From Acanthosepion esculentum (taxonomy: Eukaryota; Mollusca; Cephalopoda; Sepiida; Sepiidae): a stretch of 64,000 bases of DNA. Where the stretch lies: the NCBI GenBank assembly GCA_964036315.1, contig OZ038480.1, positions 14,262,305 to 14,326,304 on the forward strand. Direction: 5' to 3'. A program made the translations under genes and the position numbers. The notes beneath the pieces are model-generated. The model was not told the origin of the DNA. It searched no databases and saw only the letters and a program-made list of their open reading frames with translations. This document shows, piece after piece, positions 33,170-43,929 of the stretch; position 1 is the first letter of the stretch; every line of letters starts with the position of its first letter.

Positions 33170-33172
<3 letters not shown>
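32990..33172 (+). pseudogene. Penelope-like reverse transcriptase fragment (right half of a palindrome)
   Basis: TNAKIKLPLSTYKIIKICQL is followed, after a frameshift, by FFTFNNQHYRQ, KFGLPVGSPLSAVLA and CLFLEFLD, where an AT array interrupts it. GLPxGSPLSxVLA is the RT domain 4 signature of Penelope-like elements. It mirrors the left fragment over about 150 bp of shared sequence, with 32830-32990 as the spacer. The YxDD box and endonuclease are absent. Confidence 0.9.

Positions 33173-33246
<74 letters not shown>
33173..33246. repeat. (AT)n microsatellite
   Basis: About 36 AT units. On its right, ATTTATTCAAAAATTATAAC and AAATCACTACAAAAATAGCC match the hairpin family at 56.1 kb. Confidence 0.97.
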
Positions 33247-33252
<6 letters not shown>

Positions 33253-33495
33253 TTTATTCAAAAATTATAACAGAACTATGTTATAAAATCACTACAAAAA
33301 TAGCCATATTGTTTTTATTTTATAACATGTCTATCCTCAATCCTCACTATAACCAGTCTTTTCTCTTACTTTCACTCCCTATGTTTGTCAAAATGAGATG
33401 TCAGTGTTATTTTCATTTTTGCGTGATTCAGACGAGAATTTATCTAATGCACCCCGTGTAATTATTAAAAATAAGTTCTCATGTAGATTAATTAA

Positions 33496-33519
33496 TACTG
33501 GTAATTAATTACCAGTATA
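33496..33519. repeat. Perfect 24-bp palindrome
   Basis: ATACTGGTAATT joined to its exact reverse complement without a spacer. It lies about 40 bp downstream of the stop codon of the possible minus-strand exon. No function can be assigned. Confidence 0.85.
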
Positions 33520-33561
33520 ACAAACGGAATCGGCCAGCCAGGATTAGAATTCCGATTGTGG

Positions 33562-33770
33562 CTACTTTTGTTCAGTTAGTGCTTTGTTAAAGGCATGAAC
33601 CCATTTTTCTATACGATCTCTCTCATCACTATATAGCGTGGAATAATATATTCCCTTCTGCCTTGAGCCCTGTTCGGCATTGCCAGCTTTGACAGAAGCC
33701 ATCATCATCAGTTTCAGATCACCACAAATATGGGTTTTATCATTGGCTCCTATTCGGAAATACTTACGAA
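33562..33770 (-). CDS. Possible terminal exon of a host gene (PH-domain-like end)
   Basis: The minus strand reads DLKLMMMASVKAGNAEQGS, RQKGIYYSTLYSDERDR and IEKWVHAFNKALTEQK-stop. The last part (acidic/charged, then W-x-x-x-F/L-x-x-A) resembles the C-terminal helix of a pleckstrin-homology domain, where a conserved Trp packs the fold. A possible acceptor TATTTCCGAATAG sits at about 33765, which would make the exon begin at GAGCCAATG. The upstream frame (MSLLVFLFRK...) looks intronic. Unlike nearly everything else here, this frame has no stop and no transposon similarity that I recognise. The gene cannot be named from it. It could also be a processed fragment. Confidence 0.4.
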
Positions 33771-33829
33771 ACAAAATCTTACGAAACAAGAAAACTAACA
33801 AACTCAAAGAAATATTTTAAATATAAAAT

Positions 33830-34480
33830 AATCAGATTTAGAAAAAAAATGTTGATACCGTTTTGGGCTATAAATCTGGCCATTTTGGGGTCAGCTTACA
33901 AATTAGAAGCTATGTCGATATTGAGAGCAAATAAAGATTCAGTGAGTGTCAAAACGTTTACTGTGTGTTCGGTCACAGAATGAATGTCAAGCCTCACTAA
34001 TCTTCTCTACAGCGTTTACAAATATCGACAGTTTTTGAAAGGATTAGGCGAGATTTTGGTGAAAATTTGTGATTTTTTTTTTTTTTTTGTAATGTTTTCC
34101 CTCCGGGGCAGTAAGCGAATTTTCAGATTATAAAACAGCTTTGGGGAACCCCAAGAGATAAACGGATGGTAGAAGAAAAGAAATTACAATAAAAAAAGAA
34201 AAAAGAAAATAGTTAAAAAAGAAATGCAACATTTTTTTTTCCGTTTTTTAATCAGAAGGACGGAAAAGAAAGATGATGCTTAGGAATATTGCCTTTTCGC
34301 TTGCAGTGATTGTTCGATTTTATAATGTCGACAACCTGACGTAAAAAAATAGCTTTGCTCGTTAAATAAGATAGTTACAGATTCACACACCAGCGCCATT
34401 TATTCGTGTTCAAGCTCTGATAAAAACAAACCAAAAAAAAACACGATTTCAAACATTTTTCAGAATCTTCCCAACTGTCA
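33830..34480. other. No recognisable gene
   Basis: Mixed AT-rich DNA with A/T runs (34070-34090, 34190-34235). It may hold the decayed N-terminal half of the transposase that follows, but no motif is legible. Confidence 0.4.
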
Positions 34481-34689
34481 CTGACCTTGTGTCATACACT
34501 AATTTTATCGAAAGTTTGTTCACGTTGTCGTTCCAAACAATTCTTCTCGTCAGAATCCTTCTTAGATATTTATAAATCCGACCGTGCATTGAATACTTTT
34601 GCCATATCTGGTTTCATGCCAGGATGGGCCAGAAGTAGGCTTATAATTGTTTCACTATTTGCTTCACGTTTCCAAAGCTAAGAACCAGA

Positions 34690-34970
34690 GCTAAATTCGC
34701 CAAACTAGTCTTTCAGCAAGATGAAGCACCTCTCCATTATGCTTTGGCAGCAAGGGACTAACTTAAACAAAACTTTTCACAGCGTTGGTTCGGGAGAAGG
34801 GTCAACATCGACTGGACACCAATTTTATCTGACCTAACAAAAATTGAGTTCTTTTTGGTGAGGTATAGTAAAGAACAGGGTTTATGAGAGAGATTTCCAC
34901 ACAGTGAACGAACTAAAAGATTACATATCAGAAGTATTTATTGAAAGTGATGGAGATCAGGATTTGTGTG
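34690..34970 (+). pseudogene. mariner/ITm-type transposase, catalytic C-terminal remnant
   Basis: KLVFQQDEAPLHYALAARD carries the second catalytic Asp in the FQQD-x-AP-x-H context. It is followed by FSQRWFGRRVNIDWTPILSD and LTKIEFFLV, where SDL marks the third Asp in the P-R-S-P-D-L-T-x-x-D/E-F-F-L context, then VYERDFHTVNELKDYISE. A stop follows ARD, and there is a frameshift. The N-terminal DNA-binding region and the first Asp are not recognisable. Tc1/mariner-superfamily origin is secure; the subgroup (D37-type) is inference. Confidence 0.8.
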
Positions 34971-35305
34971 GTGCTGTGTGTCCTAGTGTTCTGGAGAGGC
35001 CCGAGGAATATTCCAATGTTGATGGGGCAATTTTGAGCAATAAAGAGATTAAACTGTGCTTAAAAATGCAAGAAAAATCTTAAACAAATGCACATAAACA
35101 GTTTTGAACAAATATGGATGTAAAAAATAAATATAATTGTAATAATTAAAAAAAAAGATGTAAAGTAACGGCATATGTGACGATTCTTTTTTATGTACCG
35201 TGTTACTGCAGGGCGTGAGCGATCGCTCTTCATTATACGTGCAATTAATTTCAGCTGTCTCTTTCTGATTCTATGCCACAGCAATAGTATAGTTTAATAT
35301 TATCT

Positions 35306-35372
35306 CTGTCCCATAATATCGATCTTTGAATACGCATTTCATACACTAAATGTAGCATTTATTATGGGACAG
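35306..35372. repeat. 13-bp inverted repeat foldback
   Basis: CTGTCCCATAATA (35306-35318) pairs with TATTATGGGACAG (35360-35372) across 41 bp. Confidence 0.75.
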
Positions 35373-35834
35373 CGGTCGTAGGATACGTTACTGATATTAG
35401 TATATACAATATTTTAATGAGTGTTATTATAGATCTAGCAAGAAATCCGAAGGTGTATTGGAATAACATAAGACGCCTTCTAAAAGCTAAGTAAATTATT
35501 AAGAAACGGGAATTTTTCGTTAGAAACAAAGAAAATGCTATATAATATCAACCCGCCTATATGGCAATAAATGCTGGCCAATTTCCCCACCGATGACAAG
35601 AAGAGTATAGGTAACAGAAATTTGGTTCTACTGAATAATGTTTGGTCAGAAGGAGACATATTAAGATAATCCTACACAAAAACGGCACTTATACTTAGAA
35701 AGACACAGATTAAATGTCTGTGTCAAATAATGCGTGAGAAGGGCTTGGAAATATTTGACACTCACACGGCCTACTGAAGGCAAAAGCGACAAAGATGGCA
35801 GCTGGCCACCTACCTGACAATCTGATGTGAATGG

Positions 35835-35960
35835 AGGCTAGAACGGGCACTGGGAGTGATAGTAAGTAATACACAAACATTAGTAAACGCTGCAAAGTAT
35901 AGAAGGTTGTGGAGAGCTATGATCGCTCACGTTCTGGAGGGATGCGGCATATAAAATAAA
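35835..35960 (+). pseudogene. LINE ORF2 extreme C-terminus
   Basis: One frame reads RLERALGVIV, then VNAAKYRRLWRAMIAHVLEG and CGI-stop. The K-x-x-R/K-LWRAMIAHxLKG ending is the tail of a non-LTR retrotransposon ORF; another copy (SKLWRAMIAHFLKG) is at 44655-44730. Upstream sequence from about 35420 may belong to it but is too decayed to frame. Confidence 0.6.
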
Positions 35961-35964
35961 TATT

Positions 35965-37160
35965 TAATTTTGGATGTTCAAGTACCGTATGAGTTATCAG
36001 TGTTGAAAATGAAATAGGTGTGCTGAGTTCAAATTCTAAGCGAGCCAATTAATTTTGCACTAATTCCATAGGGGAAGACAGGTAAACGTCTTTGCTATAG
36101 AAGGAGAGACTAGGTTATCTTGTCTCCAGTAGTAACTATACTAAAAAAATAACTTTTTAAGTAATAGGGCAGCCTGAGCTCATTAGCGTTGGTAGAACAA
36201 AATGTCTAGAAGGAAACCAGCCTTGAGAGAGATAATAAGGTTATTGAATTAAGTTTAACTTCTCTCCGGAAATAATTAAAATGTTTGAATATGTTAAAAA
36301 ATAAATTTTGAAAAAAAAAAAAACTTAGCAAAAATCTTTTGTTGATCTTCTAACAAATTTGCATAAATTAAAAATGTTTATATTTCATGCGACCATTTTT
36401 CGCCTTGTCAGTTTTTAATATGCAATATTATATAGAATAGAATATTTCATAAGTCAGCGTTATTTCTTACCTCCCTTTTGTATTTTATAGTACATCAAGC
36501 TAGTTTACGAACCAGTAACAAACTTTTACCAAACAATTTTGGTATGCGTTTAAATATTTATTATACGGTGTGGGGGCGGTGGAAAACTTTTCCACGTAAA
36601 AGTCGGCGATGACGCAAAAAGTTTTGGAACTCTAGCTCTAAACTAATGCTTGTCGAAGAACCAATCAGCGCAAGTTCAATGAAGCAAGAAATCACATTCC
36701 TTTCACCCTGAAGCCATTTTATTTGGAGCTTTTTCTATCTTACAATTGCTTCGCTATCTTTTGCTAGCCACGGTGGAGGACGAGTGGTCGCCCAACTTTT
36801 TCCAAACTAGCAAACAACGAAATGTGATTGTGTGTCATCTCCGCTGACTGCAGTGCTGCAAAATCCGCTAATCTTTTCTTTTTGCGCTATCCGGCTATAG
36901 TATTGTATTCCATATACTCAATGAAAGAAAAAAAATAAGTATATAGAAAATTCCACGAATCATAAAACTAAGCCATAAGTGAAAACATAACAAGCGTCTC
37001 CGCTTTGAAACTTTATAAAAGTATCTTTGGTTCAAACAAGTTCCAGTTGTAGTTGGAATCCACGTTTTGATTGAAAAAGTTTCCGATAGACTCAATGAAG
37101 GCATCCCTATTAGCCACAGCCTTAAAGAAATACAAAAAATTCGACTCACAAGTACAGCTC
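35965..37160. other. No recognisable gene
   Basis: AT-rich to mixed. 36640-36880 is somewhat GC-richer but has no clear ORF or splice structure. Confidence 0.45.
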
Positions 37161-37164
37161 ACAC

Positions 37165-37507
37165 GTTATGAAGGACCTTATCTATGTAAAATGTGTGTGA
37201 TCATAGGCTTTTTTTTTTCAAAACAGTTGAAAAAGTCATGATGCTATTTCCGACATTAGATCTCTTGTTGGGACCCGGAAAGAAATGAGTATATGCCAGA
37301 AATCAAAGGATATAATAATAATAATAACAATAACAATAATAATAAAAATAATAATAATACCTTACGGAGGGCTTTATCTATGTAAAATATGTGTGTGTGT
37401 GTGTGTTTTTTTTTCATTTGTTCAGTGGAAATGTCATGATACCATTTCTGACCTTAGGTTTTTTGTTGGGACACGGAAAGAAATGAGTGTATACCAGAAA
37501 TCAAAGG

Positions 37508-37565
<58 letters not shown>
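37165..37565 (+). repeat. ~197-bp tandem duplication ending in (TAA)n
   Basis: Both units carry TTATCTATGTAAAAT, GTCATGAT with CATTTC or TATTTC, TTGTTGGGAC, CGGAAAGAAATGAGT and CCAGAAATCAAAGG, and each ends in a TAA/TAATAA array (37311-37358, 37510-37563). The second array is pure and about 18 units long. Confidence 0.88.
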
Positions 37566-37789
37566 CTATTATTTTCACTTGTTTATATAATTTGCCACCG
37601 TTTTAAAATAATTTGATTAAACAGATTATTTGGACTTATTTAGATTCGAGGTGAGATGAAAGTTCATAGGCTAACCATGAAGAAATTATGCGAATCCTAT
37701 GAAATATTGCAGCTCTTCTAATTAATAACTGCATTGGTTCTTCCCAGGTAAACTGAAGACTTCAAATGTAACGAGTAACGAATTCTCTT

Positions 37790-38700
37790 GAAAATGGACA
37801 AAATTTGGCATCGTGGTGTTATCAAGTACCTGCTGGAAAAAAAGGTTTTAGCCGACAAAGACATTAATTCTGAGATGTTTTCCGACATTAAGGTATGACG
37901 CACTAACTTTATCAACAGTGCAAAAACGGACAGCTGAATTTAGGAGTGAAAGGGAGAGTCTTAAAGTTGACACAAGTTCTGGATGTCCTGCAACTGCCAC
38001 AACCATTGATCGTTTTCACTACATGGTGATCTATGTCAGGCGATTAACCAAATAGCCAATGCTATTACCATATCCTGTGAGAGAGTTGGGAATGTTTTGC
38101 ACAATGAACTTGGCATGAAGAAGGTTTCTGCTCGTGAGGTGTCACGTTTTCTGACACCATACTGCTCACATAATGGGAAAATTTGATGTTATTTGAAACA
38201 GATACACATGGTTTCTATGAAGGTTTCCTAACACAGGATGCGTGTTTGGTTAATCATTCTGGGGCAAAACAAAAAACTGCAGGGATAGCCTCATTTTCTT
38301 TACTATCTTCAAAAGGGCCACACCATCGATGGAGAGATCTATGCCAACTTGCTGTGGAAGTTACGAAAGACAATCAAGACCAGACTCCCAGGAAAACTGA
38401 CGAAAGGGTCTTGTTTAATTAGTACACTGCTTCAAAACACACGTCCTTGATTTCATTGGCTGCTATGCGTGACTCTGGGTTTGAAATGGTTTATCACCCT
38501 CCCTATTTTCCTGATTTGACTACTATCCAATATGAAAAAGGCACTTGGCTGGGAACCGGTATGTCAGTGATGGTGGTGTCATATCTGCCGTTGATGACTT
38601 TTTTAACCAACAGAATAAACAGTCTTCTTTGAACAACCAGGTACCAGTTTACTTGGAAAGAAACCCTCTAAATCAAGAAACATTTTGAAGAAAAATCAAT
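37790..38700 (+). pseudogene. mariner-like transposase, whole length but broken
   Basis: In shifting frames: MDKIWHRGVIKYLLEKK (first helix-turn-helix), INQIANAITISCERVGNVLH and NELGMKKVSA (second), FETDTHGFYEGFLTQDACLV (first catalytic region; QD-A/E-C context), KTDERVLFN, then ASKHTSLISLAAM and VYHPPYFPDLTT with the third Asp. The second-Asp segment (QDNAP type) is replaced by a stop and YTASKH, so the catalytic centre is lost. Stops and frameshifts are frequent. No clear terminal repeats were found. It belongs to the SETMAR-like (mauritiana/irritans-type) mariners by motif style. Confidence 0.88.
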
Positions 38701-38978
38701 TCACTCTAGCCGCGCATCCTGTAAATAAATTATACTGTTATGTAATAATAATAAAAATAATTCTGCTTTGCTATTTAACCTATAGCAGAAGGACGGTAGA
38801 TTTATGGATATTACGAGAATCTAACGTGTTTTTTCAGGCTAGCAAAACTTCTGCCAAAAAGCAGTCAAAAGTTTAAATTGAGCTATAATATTCAATCAAG
38901 AAAAGTTCAAGTGACTCAAGTTTATCCGACTCAAAAATCCTCTATATGCGTACATATATATGTATAGATTGGTTTGTA

Positions 38979-39340
38979 CAGGGTGACAAAAAAAACGGGG
39001 ACTTTTTAACAATCCAATAAAACCAAGAGTGATGGAAGAAAAATATTTAATTCATAGTAATTGAAACCTTAAAACATGCCATTTAAGAAACAATGATGGA
39101 ATTTTCATTTTTTTAAATTACGTCCTGTAGATGGCGTCCTACTGTACGAATGCATTCTTGAAATCTGCTGTTGAGATTCCTCATTGACTGCAACATCTCA
39201 GCTGGGATACTGTGAATTTCATTCTCGTCACTAAAATGGCGAAATGTTTACTTGCTCAAGGTCACTGTCTCGCAGTGTTGGCACTTGCTCATGTCTGGCA
39301 ATACGCACTTCAAAAATTCCCATTTTTTGGGGTCACCCTG
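38979..39340 (-). mobile_element. 362-bp TA-flanked transposon with terminal inverted repeats
   Basis: Ends: CAGGGTGACAAAAAAAACGG on the left and, reversed, CAGGGTGACCCCAAAAAATG on the right, giving inverted repeats of about 30 bp, with TA on both outer sides (38977-38978, 39341-39342). The minus strand inside encodes IPAEMLQSMRNLNSRFQECI then RTVGRHLQD before a stop, the C-terminus of a mariner-superfamily transposase. It is therefore an internally deleted, non-autonomous derivative. Confidence 0.88.
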
Positions 39341-39344
39341 TATA

Positions 39345-40038
39345 TATGTAATAATAATATTTTTAAAATAAGTAGTTCTCAATTTAAATCTTATGACGTT
39401 TCTAAGGAAAATCTTGCGAGTTAAGAATTTGAAATTTGAAAGTTAAAATTAGCTTTCGTTCATTCCGAAAATGTATTAATATGAGAACTGTTAATGAGTT
39501 CAATAGAATTATCAAACATCTGACCCAGATAAGTCACTTGAACTTTTCTTGATTTAGGAGCAGTTATTAATAAGAAGAGTTGGTAATTAATGCATGCGAT
39601 ATTTCACAGCTCAAAAAAATAGTTAATTATCCGGGCCGTTTTGTTGCATTGATGTAAGGACACACAGACAAAATGTAGACTTACGCGAATTTAGAAAAAG
39701 AAAAGTCAGCCATTACTGCAGCTATCAAAGCTTGTTTGATGAAATTTCAATAATTATTTAAAATTCTATCGATTTTTTTAAAACGCTGGTTTAGCAGGTT
39801 ATTGATTTCCTTCATACTAACATTTTCAGCAAATGAAAAATAAATTCCAATTAAATATCTCCGTATTTATTTGTCAAACGATTTTTTATTTAAAAATTTC
39901 TCTCCCTTCTAATGTCATGAAAATCATGGAAACTAAATTAATATGTGATGTGATTTGAACAGATTTTGTTACGCATGTTAATTTTGCAAATCCATAAGAA
40001 AACTGTTATATACGCACACACATGTACACAACCAGACA
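39345..40038. other. No recognisable gene
   Basis: AT-rich. No ORF or shared repeat. Confidence 0.45.
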
Positions 40039-40072
40039 CATATTTTCTCTCTCTCTCTCTCTCTCTCTCTCC

Positions 40073-40151
<79 letters not shown>
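40039..40151. repeat. Compound (CT)n-(AT)n-(GT)n microsatellite
   Basis: TCTC 40047-40071, AT 40076-40111, GT 40112-40151. Confidence 0.97.
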
Positions 40152-40153
<2 letters not shown>

Positions 40154-40394
40154 ATGGACTCATAATTGACAACTAAATTGATTCAGTGATGAAATTTTGT
40201 GCGATGATCTTAAGTGGCAATTAAGACCCGCTCGTAATTTACAAAGGAGGCGACATATTCAGCAAGAGTGAAGATTGTGAGAGGAGATCACTGTTAGATT
40301 GACTGACTTTTTAGATCTTGCTCTCGCTTCTTGAAGATGATTCAGAACAAGCAGATTGAAAATTGCTGAGTCCACTAAAACACGTTGATCTCCA

Positions 40395-40640
40395 TTTTAC
40401 CCGCTCCAAGGCTAAGCGCTCAAGGGTGTTATGTGGTATATTGATAGCTGACAAGTTGCTTTTCAGCTTGTCTTTGTATCTTAGCCATTGGCGTTCTACA
40501 TTCCGGTAGCCCTGATCTTACTGGCTGTACATTAGGATCTTGGGTATCCTGTCATCAGACATTCTCAAAACATGACCAATCCACCGTAACTGAGACTGTA
40601 TGAGAAAAGTTTCGATTCCTCCAATATTACATCTATTAAA
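40395..40640 (-). pseudogene. LINE ORF2 C-terminal fragment (RWIGHVLRM type)
   Basis: The minus strand reads NVDLFNRCNIGGIETFLIQ, SQLRWIGHVLRMSDDRIP, KILMYSQ-stop, GYRNVERQWLRYKDKLK and SNLSAINIPHNTLERLAL. LRWxGHVxRM after I-E-x-x-L-I-Q is the hallmark of the tail after the RT in a widespread animal LINE lineage. One in-frame stop; otherwise open, so this copy is younger than most here. It is cut at 40640 near a GATA array. Confidence 0.87.
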
Positions 40641-40658
40641 CAGGTCTACGTTAGATGT

Positions 40659-40660
40659 CC

Positions 40661-40710
<50 letters not shown>
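40659..40710. repeat. (GATA)n microsatellite
   Basis: About 12 GATA units. Confidence 0.97.
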
Positions 40711-40713
40711 TAA

Positions 40714-41043
40714 AGTTGTATGGATATGAATTTGTGACCCTGGGTTTCACGCTTTTGCGATCATCATGCGTATATATGTAAGCACTAAGGCTCGGATATG
40801 TAACTGCGTCTGGGCTCGGGTTGCTTATATGCATGTGTTGGTGTGAACTAATATCTGTACACCTCTATGTATGTGTCTATACGTATGATGGTGCCATCCC
40901 AAACAAATACATAAGTAGATTCCCCCTCTTGCCATCAATCATAGTCAAACAAACATAAATAGATCCAATTTTAAAAATAAACCAGTTTGCCTGATGATCG
41001 CCAAAGCGTGAAACCCAGGGTCACAAATTCGTATCCATACACC
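40714..41043. repeat. 50-bp inverted repeat carrying hammerhead motifs
   Basis: The left arm (40714-40763: GTATGGATATGAATTTGTGA, CCCTGGGTTTCACGC) and right arm (40994-41043: GCGTGAAACCCAGGG, TCACAAATTCGTATCCATAC) are near-perfect reverse complements about 230 bp apart. The spacer has no recognised ORF. Confidence 0.92.
40984..41037 (+). ncRNA. Hammerhead ribozyme, type 3 (intact core)
   Basis: CTGATGA (40991-40997), T-CGC-CAAA-GCG-T (stem II, 3 bp), GAAA (41010-41013), stem III ACC-CAG-GGT, cleavage triplet GTC, then ACAAATT. Stem I pairs AGTTTG with CAAATT (one wobble), with one mismatch next to the core. All conserved core bases are present. The inverted partner at 40714-40765 has ATGATGA, a lost C3, so it is likely dead. 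Confidence 0.75.
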
Positions 41044-41102
41044 TTATTTCGTTAGCGTTATCACTGATATTGAGCGCCTTTAACTAAGTACCACGCACAT
41101 AA

Positions 41103-41107
<5 letters not shown>

Positions 41108-41154
<47 letters not shown>

Positions 41155-41287
41155 ATATATATATATATATTGTGTGCGTGTGCGATGGTTAATTTGTCGG
41201 TCTTTTTGAATTTGTAGTGTTTGAGCCTTTTATATTACATCCTTGCTCTGTCTTTGTCATAGATCACTACCTGGATTTTATCCACTT

Positions 41288-41332
<45 letters not shown>
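41108..41332. repeat. Two (AT)n arrays flanking a 115-bp spacer
   Basis: AT arrays at 41108-41170 (with a GTATGT interruption) and 41292-41332. Nothing was recognised between them. Confidence 0.95.
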
Positions 41333-41333
<1 letters not shown>

Positions 41334-41384
41334 ACCATTAATACATATATATATATTGATTCAACATATAAGTTGAGTATCTGT

Positions 41385-41715
41385 CTATATTTCTAAGATG
41401 ATGTATTATGTACACGATTTACATTATTCGGACTATTGTCGTCATCTTTGTCGCCACATTTATTACAACGCTTCGGCTGTTGTACGCTCCGGCCTTTTTC
41501 AGGTGATTGGAATGTTGAACTGAACCCTTTATTTTGCTCAATGGGGTAGACTGTTCTAGTTCCACGTGTCATGTTTAATGGATGTCAGTTATCAGTTATC
41601 TCCTGTTAATTCCCCTCCCTAAGTTCTCCACCGCCTTAAACAGGTATTGAACTCACACTATTTGGGTCCTGTCACTGGATCTAACGCTTTTATTCACTGT
41701 GCCATGTGTCCTTGC
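41385..41715 (-). mobile_element. 107-bp-family unit plus SINE, minus orientation
   Basis: The reversed 107-bp unit ends at TACGCTCCGGCC (41483). The SINE then runs on the minus strand through GTTCTAGTTCCACGTGTC, TCTCCTGTTAATTCCC and ATTCACTGTGCCATGTG. Its tRNA-like head directly adjoins the plus-strand tandem array that follows. Confidence 0.87.
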
Positions 41716-42105
41716 CTAAACGTTGTAATAAATATGGCTACAAAGATGAGGACAATAGTCCAAATAATGTAAATAGTGTACATAATACCTCATCTCAGAA
41801 ATATAGACAGATACTGAAAGGCCGAAACGTTGTAATAAATATGGCGACAAAGATGAGGACAATAGTCCCAATAATGTAAATAGTGTACATAATACCTCAT
41901 CTCAGAAATATAGACAGATACTGAAAGGCCGAAACGTTGTAATAAATATGGCGACAAAGATGAGGACAATAGTCCCAATAATGTAAATAGTGTACATAAT
42001 ACCTCATCTCAGAAATATAGACAGATACTGAAAGGCCGAAACGTTGTAATAAATATGGCGACAAAGATGAGGACAATAGTCCCAATAATGTAAATAGTGT
42101 AAGTT
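41716..42105 (+). repeat. 107-bp tandem repeat, about 3.6 copies
   Basis: The boundary CTGAAAGGCCG recurs at 41814, 41921 and 42028, exactly 107 bp apart. Units are nearly identical to each other and close to those at 1780-2098, sharing GATGAGGACAATAGTCC and ACCTCATCTCAGAAATATAG. The copies here share CCCAATAATG instead of CCGAATAATG, so the array expanded after the change. Confidence 0.95.
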
Positions 42106-43929
42106 GAGAAACCAGTTCTAATGACAAATGTGCAATCTAACTACGAATCATAGATTGCAGTTAAGAATTACTTTCGACTACACGAAGATACGATAGTTTT
42201 GCAATGTAGTGGTGGCGTACATAGTGCTTTAAAGGACAAATGTAGTTCACCTCTATGACAACGCAGGGCCGCCTGCAGTGCAAATAACAAATGAAAACCT
42301 TACGAACCCGTTTGCACTGATCTACTCCACACGCCATATTCAACTGACCTTGCAGCAATCGATTATTACCTTTTTTTGATTGCTACCAGATTCAAGATTT
42401 CGTCGAAAACCTGCGGAATTTTACTCAAAACGTATCGAATAGAATGTAGCTGCGATCATTATGGCTAATTGCGATTCGGCGAGGCTTTCAACCTATATAG
42501 TTATAGTTATGCCGCTAGAGGTCCTCTGGTGGTAACGAACACGGCGGACCGCCGGCGGTAAATGCTAGTGGCATGCCACCCAGTGGCAGATTGGTGACTT
42601 GCCACCCAAGTCTATAGGAGTCTCTCCTGCTATTTACCCATACATGCCGGTAGAAGGGGTGGATTTCTACTTTTCCCAAGGGTATATGCACGTAAATGAA
42701 TCCAACAAACCCATCTGGAATTCGAAAAAAAATTGGCAAATAATGGTGAATATATAATTAAATAATTGGATTTTTTGAGAAATAAATTTGCCAAACTGTT
42801 GTGACCAAGTAAATTGTTTAAGAAATAACAAAACAAGTGTTACAGATATATCATATATTAAACAGTGAATACAACAGAAGATTATTACACGGCTAGGGAC
42901 CAACGTGTAATCTATTCGATTCTTAATATTTAACAGCGACCCCCCCCCCCACGAGGGATGTATGTGGCAGAAGGCCGAGTTTGCCATGGGTTCTCCGAAC
43001 AACTAGGCTCGGCGAAAAATATTCCCTTGGAACCCGTATAAACGGGTTCAGGGCCTGTCTACCTCCCCGGATGAAAATTTTGCCCTTCCGCAAAGCCTCG
43101 TTCGGGTTCCTCTCTGCTCAAGACAGAGAGTTTGACAGTAACGAAGAATCTATTCGACTGTTCCCCCAAGGCCTATTCTCCTACTAATCTTATAGTAGGC
43201 GGAAGAGTACAACATAGACTCTTTAGAGTGAGGACACCACAACACAAACTACGATTGAAATTATTTATGACTCAACCTAATCTATATAATGTGCTTGTCT
43301 GCATTGGTATGTAGACAGGAATAGACACACACACAACAGAAGAGCTCATAGAAATGCACACACATCAATTTCAGATTTTATTATTTTAACAATGTATATA
43401 TAAAAAAAATGCGAATGTTAGTGTGTCATTGTGCTACACTTTTTCAACTTAAAGGGACACAACTCTTTAACATTCAGTAGCTCATTTCAAATGAAAAAAA
43501 TACTTTTCTAAAATTAGTGTTTCAAATTAAAATTGTTCATGTTTTCAACTTTACTCCTACAGGCCATAACCCAACATATCATACCATTTTATAATCAGAC
43601 CAAATCCGTGAACAAATTTAAAAAATGCCAGACCGGATCCAGACCCGTAATCCTGAAATTTTGGATTCCCAGGTTTTCATTACTACGATTTTTTTGTCGT
43701 AAATTTTTGCGACGAATTTTTTGTATGAGAATAATTTTTATAACTTGGAAATAAACTTGGAGATAATCGAAATTAATTGTGAAATCCAGCGAAAGTCACC
43801 CATGAAATAAAATAATTGTTTGTACGAAAATTAAGGACCTACTTACATGAAATTGTCTTTAAGTGGTGGCAGAAGAATTATCGTCGAAAAGGTAAGCTTA
43901 AATAGTAATGCAATACTTAAATGCAGCGT
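42106..43929. other. No recognised gene; moderately GC-rich patches
   Basis: 42490-42740 and 42940-43190 are less AT-rich and contain short frames (for example MPWVLRTTRLGEKYSL from 42981) but no recognised domain. TCCTGCTATTTACCCATA at about 42626 recurs at 44335, so at least part of this is a dispersed repeat. A run of ten Cs is at 42941. Confidence 0.4.
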
